NCBI GenBank assembly: GCA_002500505.1
Contig: DLRM01000043.1
Span: forward strand, 132,505-196,504
From: Planctomycetes bacterium UBA7888
GTDB taxonomy: Bacteria; Planctomycetota; UBA1135
Length of the DNA: 64,000 nt
Direction of reading: 5' to 3'
How positions within the stretch are numbered: position 1 is the first letter of the stretch; the number at the start of each line of letters is the position of its first letter. This document shows positions 9,607-16,725 of the stretch, piece by piece. Under the pieces are notes generated by a model. The model did not search any database. It saw only the letters and a program-made list of their open reading frames with translations, and was not told where the DNA came from. The position numbers and the translations under genes are program-made.

Positions 9607-10104
9607 ATGCAAATTAAGCGCAACGCAGGCTTTACGATTGTCGAGATGCTCATTGTTGTGACGATTCTGGCCATGTTGGCTGGTGTCCTCATTCCAGTAC
9701 TCGAAGACAGTGCTTCTACTTCACGCGACGCTCGCCGAGCCGCCGACCTGAAATCCGTTCAGGCCGCCGTCGAAGCATTCCATCGCGTCAACGGCTTATA
9801 CCCCGACACCGGGAACCGTTGGTCAAATGAACTCGGCACCGCCGAAAGCTATGGCCCAGGCGGCTACATCCCGGGCTTAGTCCCTGAATTTTTGCCTGCT
9901 CTTCCAAAAGACCCCGAAGAAGGGACTGATTTTGGTAGCGAAGGTTATGCCTATCGATCTGATGGCACTAACTTCAAACTAGTTGCTTGGAACACCCCTG
10001 AGTCCTTCCCCGTAGGGAATCCCTTTTACGATCCGCAAGCTGCCGATAAGAACTGGCAGATCTGCACTCCTGGTGCTTACGCCTGGGACCGTAGCGGAAA
10101 CTAA
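9607..10104 (+). CDS. Type II secretion/type IV pilus pseudopilin
   Basis: This 165-residue prepilin-like protein has a class III signal sequence. A short charged leader (MQIKRNAG) is followed by the prepilin peptidase cleavage site G8|F9 and the conserved Glu at position +5 (FTIVEMLIVV). A 20-residue hydrophobic spine and an alpha helix (ARRAADLKSVQAAVEAFHRVNGLYP) follow, with a small globular C-terminus. The length and the motif before NGLYPDT resemble GspG, the major T2SS pseudopilin. No other secretion genes are adjacent, so it may be an orphan minor pilin. A GC-rich hairpin follows the stop codon. Confidence 0.85.
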   Translation: MQIKRNAGFTIVEMLIVVTILAMLAGVLIPVLEDSASTSRDARRAADLKSVQAAVEAFHRVNGLYPDTGNRWSNELGTAESYGPGGYIPGLVPEFLPALPKDPEEGTDFGSEGYAYRSDGTNFKLVAWNTPESFPVGNPFYDPQAADKNWQICTPGAYAWDRSGN

Positions 10105-10125
10105 TCGAGTCATAACTGCGGACAT

Positions 10126-10154
10126 GAGGCCGTCCCCCAAGGGGCGGCCTCTTC
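10126..10154 (+). terminator. GC-rich hairpin after pseudopilin gene
   Basis: The 7-bp stem GAGGCCG (10126-10132)/CGGCCTC (10145-10151) contains an inner CCCC/GGGG pairing. It is followed only by TTCC, with no true T-run, so termination may be weak or bidirectional. It lies 22 bp after the pseudopilin stop and just upstream of the next gene. Confidence 0.5.
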
Positions 10155-10169
10155 CGTATTCTGGTAGCA

Positions 10170-11393
10170 ATGTTGAATCTCCTTTGCGCCCTCATTCTTG
10201 CTGCCGGTGGCGACGATCCCGTCCTGGACATTGTTGAATTAACCAGCGGGAAAAAATTGGAAGGGATTATTCTTCGAAAGACGGATGAAGAAGTTGTTCT
10301 GGCTCAAGGCTCTCGGCACAAAACAATTGCCCAATCCAAGATTTCCAATCTATCGGGACCGCGTCCTGATTATCCGGAGTACATCCGCCGACTCAAGGAA
10401 CTGGCAACCTCCACCCCTACCGCACCGATGGCCAATGAGCTGGCAGACTGGTGCATTGAGCATGGCTATCCTCAAGACGCCAAGATGCTCCGGTACTTTG
10501 CCTTGGTTGTGGACCCTGCCAATGAGAAAGCCCACACCGCACTTGGCCACAAGAAGTACGGAGACGACTGGAAAGCCAAACTTAAGTCTGGAAGTCGAGT
10601 TCGCTGGGAAACCATCCAAGAACGAAGGTTTGATTTTTCTGATTCCTGGGAAATCCAAACGTCCCATTTTGAAGTCAAAGCCGCAGGCCCCTTGGACGAT
10701 GTCATTTTTTCCTGTATGGAGCTAGAGCAATTTTATTCTCTTTATTACGCCCAATTCCAAGAAAAAATTGGCTTTTACGAACTCCAAAATCGCATTCAAA
10801 TCTATATCTATCCAGACCTGGAGAGCTTTCCTCCCCAATCAGGAATTGAAGCAGCCTATTTTGATTCTTCTGAGAAAATACTGCGCTCTTTTTTCACAAG
10901 TGCAGGCCCCGATAACCTTCTCCATGAAGCGACTCACGCCCTTTTATTTAGCACGGGCAGAGAACTAGAGCGGCGGGACCCAGAGTTCCCGGGCTGGTTA
11001 GATGAAGGTCTTGCTTGTTATTTTGAGGCCGGGATAATAAAAACCCCTGGATCCATTTCCTTTGACAACACCCTCATTGAAATGCCTCGGTTCCGTGTCC
11101 ATCGAGATGCCGGCAAAAAAATGGATGGGCTGACGCGAGTCCTGAATTATCAAAAGGGCGACTTTTGGGCTTCTACTGGTCGGGTAAGGCGCTATGCCCA
11201 ATCCTACACTTTGGTCCGCTTCCTCTTGCATTCTGGAAATGATGAATTGCGCGAGAGCTTTTTCCGTTTTCTGTCTTCGGCCTACAGGAGCAAGGGCTCT
11301 ACAACTTACTTCAAAAAGACTTTCGGGAAAAAAACCTATAAAAACCTGGAAGAACTTTGGACTGACTGGGTCCTCAAGGTCGCCGGGAACTAA
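10170..11393 (+). CDS. Secreted peptidase-MA/DUF1570-like protein with HEXXH motif
   Basis: This 407-residue exported protein probably binds zinc. A weak signal peptide (MLNLLCALILAAG) is followed by a beta domain (LDIVELTSGKKLEGIIL, about 19-60) like that of the protein at 4768. A helical linker and the metallopeptidase core come next: LLHEATHALL gives HEXXH at 252-256, and FPGWLDEGLACYFE supplies the likely third ligand Glu279. The C-terminus (FGKKTYKNLEELWTDW) recalls the last residues of the degenerate paralogue at 6381. It is shorter than the 4768 protein because it lacks the TPR-like tail. The substrate is unknown. It ends 2 bp before the stop of the convergent GYF_2 gene. Confidence 0.65.
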   Translation: MLNLLCALILAAGGDDPVLDIVELTSGKKLEGIILRKTDEEVVLAQGSRHKTIAQSKISNLSGPRPDYPEYIRRLKELATSTPTAPMANELADWCIEHGYPQDAKMLRYFALVVDPANEKAHTALGHKKYGDDWKAKLKSGSRVRWETIQERRFDFSDSWEIQTSHFEVKAAGPLDDVIFSCMELEQFYSLYYAQFQEKIGFYELQNRIQIYIYPDLESFPPQSGIEAAYFDSSEKILRSFFTSAGPDNLLHEATHALLFSTGRELERRDPEFPGWLDEGLACYFEAGIIKTPGSISFDNTLIEMPRFRVHRDAGKKMDGLTRVLNYQKGDFWASTGRVRRYAQSYTLVRFLLHSGNDELRESFFRFLSSAYRSKGSTTYFKKTFGKKTYKNLEELWTDWVLKVAGN

Positions 11394-11395
11394 GC

Positions 11396-11890
11396 CTAGC
11401 CACTCGCAACGGGACTAAGGTTCACTGGCATCCAACTATCCAGAGCTTCTTGCCAAATCAAAAACCCGGTCAACTCACCACCCTTGAATTTCTCCCGAAT
11501 AATATCCAAGGCGAATGGGCCCTCAGGATTCCCTCCAGGGAGGGCAAGGTACCAGCCGTGAGTTGCCAAGGGAGAAGCGAAAGGAATCGGTAAAACAGGT
11601 GAAGGCGAATCTCTAGGCTCGGTAGTTGGCGGAACAACTTCCTCGGAAACGCTTGGGGGAGAAGGAGGCGGCCCCTTCTGCCCTTCCATCCATTCCAAGC
11701 GTCTCCAGAGGCGCTCTCGCTCCAAATCGGGGAGGAATACGAGGAGAGCTAAAGATAGGACACCCCCAAGCATGCCTGCAATAAACCAAGCAACAGGGTT
11801 TCTTCCTCGCTGGCGCGCAAGGTAGCTCACCAGCAGACCAATAAGAATCTGCACGAAAACGGCGAGGGCTGGGCTAATTGCGGGAGGCAC
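11396..11890 (-). CDS. Membrane protein with C-terminal GYF_2 (DUF4339) domain
   Basis: This 164-residue protein starts at GTG 11890, with GGGAG about 13 nt upstream. It has two hydrophobic helices (about 8-23 and 34-50) separated by a basic loop (LARQRGRNP), a proline-rich linker and a C-terminal domain of about 45 residues. That domain runs GWYLALPGGNPEGPF...GFLIWQEALDSWMPV, the pattern of GYF_2/DUF4339 modules (W-Y, GP-F, W-W). These modules are generally taken to bind proline-rich or membrane-associated partners. Its function is unknown. A strong terminator sits about 45 bp upstream on the same strand, so it may be governed by attenuation or may simply follow an RNA gene. Confidence 0.65.
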   Translation of the reverse strand: MPPAISPALAVFVQILIGLLVSYLARQRGRNPVAWFIAGMLGGVLSLALLVFLPDLERERLWRRLEWMEGQKGPPPSPPSVSEEVVPPTTEPRDSPSPVLPIPFASPLATHGWYLALPGGNPEGPFALDIIREKFKGGELTGFLIWQEALDSWMPVNLSPVASG

Positions 11891-11929
11891 GTCTGAATTT
11901 TACTCCCTTTCTCCCGAAAGAAAGAAGCA

Positions 11930-11966
11930 AAAAAAATATCGCGGGACGACCGAAGTCGAACCCGCG
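11930..11966 (-). terminator. Rho-independent terminator
   Basis: On the minus strand CGCGGG and CCCGCG form the outer stem and CGAC-TTCG-GTCG an inner stem with a UUCG tetraloop. ATATTTTTTTT follows immediately. This is a classic strong terminator and must serve a transcript entering from higher coordinates. Confidence 0.8.
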
Positions 11967-12122
11967 AAGAGCTGTAGTTAATAAGGGGCAAAAGCCCCAG
12001 CATCCCCACGATGCTTCGAAAAAAAATCCAGGAAGTTGCGTCCCACCTGAATCAGTAAGGAACAGAAGGCACGGCCTTCATGAGTTTGAAACCCACAAAT
12101 CTGTTGGAAGGGACAAAAAAAT
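11934..12122 (-). ncRNA. Candidate structured RNA (sRNA or mRNA leader)
   Basis: This roughly 190-nt stretch in the only gene-free region over 300 bp has no convincing reading frame. On the minus strand it can form a stem GTCCC/GGGAC (about 12112-12108 with 12043-12039) enclosing AACAG/CTGTT and the perfect 6-bp hairpin GAAGGC-CGT-GCCTTC. Two short hairpins follow, GCATC-GTGGG-GATGC and GGGGC-TTTT-GCCCC, and then the Rho-independent terminator. A weak promoter (TTGTAC 12159-12154, TATAAA 12134-12129, 19-bp spacer) would start transcription near 12122. It does not match the tmRNA, SRP or RNase P signatures that I know. It could be a free sRNA or the attenuated leader of the GYF_2 gene. The exact 5' end is a guess. 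Confidence 0.4.
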
Positions 12123-12229
12123 CGACTTTTTATAGGAAAAGTCTAAGAAGTCGGTACAAAAAAACCGATTATCTGTCCTAACCTCTTTCTTGAAAAGCTG
12201 TTACGGAAGACCAAAAAAAGGCAAGCGAA

Positions 12230-13189
12230 TCAGGTCGTTTCGAGCATTCGCCCGAGCGAGGCCATTGCTCCCCGGCGGAATTGAGATGGCACCTCAACTC
12301 GGGGCCCTCGGTCATGCAAGCATTTCCACAGCTTTTCTGGGGTGTTCAGCTGCATATAGGGGCAAAGATTGCAAGCACAGCTTGCTCCCGGGGCGGGGAT
12401 ATAGGTGTTTTGAGGTGCCTCTTTTTCGAAGCGATAAATCATATTCCCCTCCGTTCCCACGATGAAAGTCTTGCCCCGGCTTTCTTTCACCAAGCGCAAC
12501 ATGCCTGCGGTCCCAAGAACGCAATCGCTTGCATCCCGAATTCGCTTTGGGCACTCCGGATGGCTCATGGTAATCGCACCTGGATTTTTCTCCTGTAGCT
12601 CAAGCAAAGTGTCCACGGAGAAAAGTTCGTGCACTTCGCAAGCGCCATTCCAAAGAATCATTTCTCGACCCGTGACTTCGTTCAACCAGCCTCCCAAATG
12701 CATATCGGGGACAAAAAGAATAGGTTCATTCTCGGGAATGGAATCCACAACCGCACGGGCATTGCCGCTGGTACAAATCACGTCCACAGCGGCCTTCACC
12801 GCAGCCGTGCAATTCACATAGGCAATCGAAGTTGGGCGGCGGCCAAGTTTTACCTCCAGGTGATCTTGGTATCGAATTAGATCCTCGACTTTGCATGAAT
12901 CGGCAAGAGAACAACCCGCATCCAAATCAGGAACAAAGACCTCTGCATTAGGGCATAAAATGTTCGCCGTTTCTGCCATAAAGTGGACGCCACAAAAACA
13001 AATGGAATCGAGTTGAGTCTCCGAAGCCTTGCGGGCTAACTCCAAGGAGTCCCCCACAAAGTGAGCGGCCTCCTGCAAAAAGCCCTCTTGATAGCTGTGG
13101 GCCAAAATAAGGATGCCTTGCTCCGTAGCCCAGTCACGGATTTCAGATGCTTCAGGAACTTCAAGCAGAGGGAGTGAAGAGGATTCCAT
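12230..13189 (-). CDS. nadA: Quinolinate synthase A
   Basis: This 319-residue cytoplasmic [4Fe-4S] enzyme condenses iminoaspartate with dihydroxyacetone phosphate to quinolinate in de novo NAD synthesis. Family landmarks are AHSYQ near residue 30, GVHFMAETA (67-75), DLDAGCSLADSC with cluster ligand Cys93, WNGACEVHE with Cys184, SHPEC, and CACNLCPYM with the third ligand Cys276. Length and motif order fit NadA of the short bacterial type. It is the last gene of a leftward operon, 11 bp after rsmJ. nadB and nadC are not in the window. The 50 bp after its stop leads into the RNA candidate. Confidence 0.94.
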   Translation of the reverse strand: MESSSLPLLEVPEASEIRDWATEQGILILAHSYQEGFLQEAAHFVGDSLELARKASETQLDSICFCGVHFMAETANILCPNAEVFVPDLDAGCSLADSCKVEDLIRYQDHLEVKLGRRPTSIAYVNCTAAVKAAVDVICTSGNARAVVDSIPENEPILFVPDMHLGGWLNEVTGREMILWNGACEVHELFSVDTLLELQEKNPGAITMSHPECPKRIRDASDCVLGTAGMLRLVKESRGKTFIVGTEGNMIYRFEKEAPQNTYIPAPGASCACNLCPYMQLNTPEKLWKCLHDRGPRVEVPSQFRRGAMASLGRMLETT

Positions 13190-13200
13190 AGATTCCTATT

Positions 13201-13797
13201 TTAGTTAGAAAACAAGAAGATGTCGAAACGAGTACTTCTACCCATCATTTGATGCTGTGGCTCCCTCACCCAAGCCTTCGCTCGCCGAGGCATCTTGACC
13301 ACTACGCGGTTGACGCCCTGCTCCAGAGCCAAGCGCACCAAATCCTCGGCGTCCACGTCCACGCCAACTTCCTCACGAAGAAGCCGCATCTCCTTTTTTA
13401 CCAAAGCGCTTTTGGGTCTCGGGGGGTGCATGGGGTCGACATAGAGCACCTCCGGTTCAATCGACGCCACGAGCTCGGGAAGAACAAGAAGAGCGTCGGC
13501 ATGCTGAAAGCTCAATCTACCCCCTAAAGCCTCTGCTGTGGTGGAATCCGTATGGGCGCGTTGAAGGGCATCCTTGAGAGCTGCGGCAACAACCGGGCTT
13601 CGCTCAAGGCCGTGCACAACACAACCAAGGCTTGCAAGGATGAAAGCATCTCGCCCCAGACCGGCCGTGCAGTCCAAAACCTTGGGCGGCTTTGCCCCTG
13701 CACGCAGACCAACTGCCTTAGCTACGGCTTGTCCTCGGCCCCCTCCGTGGCGGCGACGCCAGCCAAGAGTCCCGTCCACAAAGTCCAATTGAAGCAT
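13201..13797 (-). CDS. rsmJ: 16S rRNA m2G1516 methyltransferase
   Basis: This 198-residue SAM-dependent methyltransferase is predicted to modify G1516 of 16S rRNA. Diagnostic segments are LDFVDGTLGWRRRHGGGRGQ at the N-terminus, the SAM-binding LDCTAGLGRDAFILASLGC (42-60), LERSP, and the catalytic-type DPMHPPRPKSALVKKEMRLL. It is about 50 residues shorter than the E. coli protein because it lacks the N-terminal extension; the enzymatic core is complete. It lies 21 bp after the thymidine phosphorylase gene and 11 bp before nadA, so all three are probably one transcript. Confidence 0.9.
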   Translation of the reverse strand: MLQLDFVDGTLGWRRRHGGGRGQAVAKAVGLRAGAKPPKVLDCTAGLGRDAFILASLGCVVHGLERSPVVAAALKDALQRAHTDSTTAEALGGRLSFQHADALLVLPELVASIEPEVLYVDPMHPPRPKSALVKKEMRLLREEVGVDVDAEDLVRLALEQGVNRVVVKMPRRAKAWVREPQHQMMGRSTRFDIFLFSN

Positions 13798-13818
13798 GGC
13801 GAAGTTTATCTCTACCAG

Positions 13819-15033
13819 TCAAGCAAGAGCGAGACCGCGGGCCAGGTGAGTCTTAGCTTCCTCAAAACCCCGCCCGGCATCATAGAAAATACTTACCAGA
13901 GGTTGCCCCTTCGAAACCAAATCCCCCAACTTTGCGTGAAGTTTCAAACCTACACCAGGATGGACGGAGTCTTCGGATCGAGTCCGGCCAGCGCCCAATC
14001 GGAAAGCGGCCAATCCCAACTCGCCGGCATCACAAGTTTGTAAAAGCCCACTCGTTTCAGCCTCAATGGTTTCGACCTTACAGTCCGCACCAAGAAGTTG
14101 GGCCTCTGGATCTCCACCCTGGCCACGCAGCATCAAGCACCAATGTTCCCATGCAGAACCATCTTGAAGAACTTGGGCGGCTCCTTTGGGGTCTCCGCTC
14201 AACTCAAGACAAAGATTCACAAAATCTTCTGGGCCTTCACCTTGCAAAGTATCCACCGCCTCTTGAACTTCAAGTGCGTTGCCAATAGCGCACCCGAGCG
14301 GAGTGGACATTCCCGTTACCTGGGCAGTGGTTTGTACGCCGGCACCACAGCCCACGCTTACCAAGGAATCCGCCAGAGCTTGGGCATCCTCCTGCGTTTT
14401 CATAAAAGCGCCAGTACCGAATTTTACATCCAATACTAAACGATCTAATCCTTCAACCAGTTTTTTAGAAAGGATGCTTGCGGTGATAAGTGGAATCGAG
14501 GGAACCGTTTGGGTTTCATCTCGAAGGGCGTAAAGAATACGGTCTGCTGGAGCAATGCTTTCCGTTTGGCCATTAATGAAGCAACCTGCAGCCCCAAGAA
14601 CTGCATGTAATTCAGCTGGATTCAAATCAGTTCGAAAACCTGGAATCGCTTCCAACTTATCTAAGGTACCCCCAGTAATCCCTAAACCTCTTCCGGAAAG
14701 CATGGGGACTCGCAGGCCCATCGCCGCCCAAATCGGGGCCAAAACAAGGGAAACCTTATCGCCCCCCCCGCCAGTGGAATGCTTGTCCACAAAGGGACCC
14801 TCAATACCAGGCCAGGACAAAGTTTCGCCCGATTCCGTCATGGCACGGGTCAAGGCCACCGTTTCCTCATGGGTCATTCCATTGAGAAAAACAAAGGCCA
14901 GCCATGCTGCAGCTTGGGGTCGACTCACCGCACCCGATACAACTCCATCGACAAAAGCACGGATTTCGTGCTCAGTTTGCTCTCGGCCATCGCGCCGAGC
15001 ATCCAATAGGGAATCGATGGAGAACGCTTGCAA
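13819..15033 (-). CDS. deoA: Thymidine/pyrimidine-nucleoside phosphorylase
   Basis: This enzyme cleaves thymidine (or uridine) with phosphate to the base and deoxyribose-1-phosphate for nucleoside salvage. Its roughly 404 residues carry the family core: VDKHSTGGGGDKVSLVLAPI, then LSGRGLGITGGTLDKLEAIP, ALRDETQTVPSIPLITASIL and DVKFGTGAFM. No ATG is available. TTG 15033 gives a family-like N-terminus (MQAFSIDSLLDARRDG) starting 2 bp after the upstream stop, while TTG 15051 would overlap the lipoprotein gene by 16 bp. It could be DeoA or Pdp; the two are not separable by eye. The C-terminus is slightly short for the family. Confidence 0.85.
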   Translation of the reverse strand: MQAFSIDSLLDARRDGREQTEHEIRAFVDGVVSGAVSRPQAAAWLAFVFLNGMTHEETVALTRAMTESGETLSWPGIEGPFVDKHSTGGGGDKVSLVLAPIWAAMGLRVPMLSGRGLGITGGTLDKLEAIPGFRTDLNPAELHAVLGAAGCFINGQTESIAPADRILYALRDETQTVPSIPLITASILSKKLVEGLDRLVLDVKFGTGAFMKTQEDAQALADSLVSVGCGAGVQTTAQVTGMSTPLGCAIGNALEVQEAVDTLQGEGPEDFVNLCLELSGDPKGAAQVLQDGSAWEHWCLMLRGQGGDPEAQLLGADCKVETIEAETSGLLQTCDAGELGLAAFRLGAGRTRSEDSVHPGVGLKLHAKLGDLVSKGQPLVSIFYDAGRGFEEAKTHLARGLALA

Positions 15034-15035
15034 AA

Positions 15036-16568
15036 CTATGGAGATATCCAAGAAACCGATTCGTCCCCGGCTTCGACTTCGATTTCACCAACTTGAACCC
15101 CATCCGCTTGAAAAGCTCTCAATAGATGAGTGCCGGAAGGAAGGTCGGAGAGGAAGAAGGCGCCGTCTGGTCCAGACTGAGTAACCCCCAACCCAAATTC
15201 ACGCCAAGGGTGGCCTCCAGGAAATTCCGCATTGTTCGGAGCTTTCATTTCAGGAAGAACGACTTCAATGCGCATGTTAGGGAGAGGGCTTCCTGATGCA
15301 TTCAAAAGCTGCCCCGCAACAATTTCCCCCTGCTGAAGAAGAATTTCGAGAGACTCATTCCCATCTTCAAGATTTAATGGCCAAATCGAGGTCACGGCGT
15401 AGCCGGGAGAATAGACCAACAAAGCGGCTTCTAAATCTGCAAAGAGCCCTTTGAATTGGAAGAGACCGTTCCTTTGAGCTCGCCGTTCTCTATCCTGTTC
15501 TCCACGCAAACGAAGATATGCCTTTGAAACTGGGTTGCCATTCTCATCATGAACGACTCCCCCCAAGCGGTACCCCCGAATCATTTCTATATCTAAGCTC
15601 CCTGTGCCTGGCAAAAGGCGGCTTCGAAGGGGCTGATAGTCCAAGTGTTTCGCCTCCACGGCCCAAACCTGACTTATGGGTACTGAATTCAAAGTAAAAC
15701 TGCCATCCACGTCCGAATAAACAACTTGTTGGCGCACGGGAAAATAGTAAATGCCCTGATGGTGGGTTGAGTCCCGACGGGCGTGGCGCCCCACCATTCC
15801 AGCAACGACAAGAGCCGCTTGAACGGTCTCCCCATCACTCCCAAGAGCCATGCCAGAAACAGTGTTGGATGGCTCCATTAATAACTCTAGCCCATCCAAA
15901 ACTTGACCGCTTTTGATTTCTCCGCCAACCCTTTGAACACACACTCTCTCCTCAGCAATAGCCTCCAGAATAAACGGACCTTCAGGAATTCCCCCAAGGG
16001 TGAATGTGCCCCCCTCATGAGTTTTAGAGAGGAGGTCGACAGAAGCTTCCGGCTTTTGGGCTAACTTTTCCTTTTTCTTGAACCAAAGGTGAATATCAGC
16101 TTCAACAATGGGTTTGCCCATGGAATCCAACACTTGCCCAGAAACGACGCCACCTGGCTGAAGCCTAAACTCAAATTCCATGTCAGCACCGGCGAGAACC
16201 GGTTTTTTGATGACCTTGGCACTGGGTGCCGTGGATGGGGTTGGGGAGACCGCAATGGATTGGACGAAAGTCCCTGCTTGGACTTCAAAACTGCAGCGAC
16301 CCTCTGAATCCGTGGTCTCAAATGCACGGCCCATATCGTTTAGATCGTCCTTCCAAAGCAATCGCACCCGGATTTCAGGTACAGGCTCCCCGGTCGAGTC
16401 GAGCAGAACATGGGCACGAAGCCAAGCCATTCCTGCAGTAGCAGGATTTGGAGTAATCGTCGCAACCTCTTTCTGGGGAGGCAGTTCAGGTGTATTAACC
16501 TGTCCAGAATCTCCTCCACAGGAGAGGCCGAGAAAAACGAGGAGAGAGGCGGAGATGGGACCCTTCAT
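15036..16568 (-). CDS. Lipoprotein with carboxypeptidase-regulatory-like repeats
   Basis: This 510-residue predicted lipoprotein has a signal sequence ending in the lipobox LGLSC, with Cys17 the lipidation site, then a Pro-rich linker. The body is built from about five beta-sandwich repeats of the CarboxypepD_reg/Cna-B-like kind, recognisable from G-VSGQVLDSMGKPIVEADI, GGVVHDENGNPVSKAYL and VAGQLLNASGSPLPNMRIEV. Such repeats usually act as structural or binding modules on the cell surface. No catalytic motif is visible. Its stop precedes the thymidine phosphorylase start by 2 bp, so it heads that operon even though its role seems unrelated. Confidence 0.75.
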   Translation of the reverse strand: MKGPISASLLVFLGLSCGGDSGQVNTPELPPQKEVATITPNPATAGMAWLRAHVLLDSTGEPVPEIRVRLLWKDDLNDMGRAFETTDSEGRCSFEVQAGTFVQSIAVSPTPSTAPSAKVIKKPVLAGADMEFEFRLQPGGVVSGQVLDSMGKPIVEADIHLWFKKKEKLAQKPEASVDLLSKTHEGGTFTLGGIPEGPFILEAIAEERVCVQRVGGEIKSGQVLDGLELLMEPSNTVSGMALGSDGETVQAALVVAGMVGRHARRDSTHHQGIYYFPVRQQVVYSDVDGSFTLNSVPISQVWAVEAKHLDYQPLRSRLLPGTGSLDIEMIRGYRLGGVVHDENGNPVSKAYLRLRGEQDRERRAQRNGLFQFKGLFADLEAALLVYSPGYAVTSIWPLNLEDGNESLEILLQQGEIVAGQLLNASGSPLPNMRIEVVLPEMKAPNNAEFPGGHPWREFGLGVTQSGPDGAFFLSDLPSGTHLLRAFQADGVQVGEIEVEAGDESVSWISP

Positions 16569-16725
16569 ATGCGCAGATTAGCGTGGCTGGGGCAAGCAAC
16601 CATAACCCTTAGGAACGCCTAGTTTCCCCGGCAAAAGTCCTTTCCATCGGGTAGGATTGGACAGCCGGTCCCTTTCATCCCGACGACCTAAGAGGCTTGG
16701 CCCTCCTTTGAACATCCTTCTCAAA
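16569..16725. other. Divergent intergenic spacer
   Basis: This 157-bp spacer lies between the leftward lipoprotein operon and the rightward FG-GAP gene. Promoters for both must lie here, but I see no clear -35/-10 pair, repeat or hairpin. Confidence 0.4.

Noticed and set aside
11930..12060. Possible tRNA or tmRNA, from the GGGTTCGACT stretch on the minus strand
   Set aside because: The TTCGACT looks like a T loop, but the flanking bases do not form a T stem. They pair instead as a terminator with a UUCG loop, and no acceptor stem is found.
11878..12135. 85-codon plus-strand frame across the RNA candidate region
   Set aside because: Its composition is random-like, with no ribosome site, and the opposite strand carries stems and a terminator.
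12148..12168. Hairpin TCGGT...ACCGA after nadA as its terminator
   Set aside because: The stem is only 5 bp with a T-run in the loop rather than after the stem, so it does not have terminator form.
14555..15184. 209-codon open frame opposite the thymidine phosphorylase and lipoprotein genes
   Set aside because: It is low-complexity, rich in Pro/Ser/Arg, and antisense to two well-supported genes.
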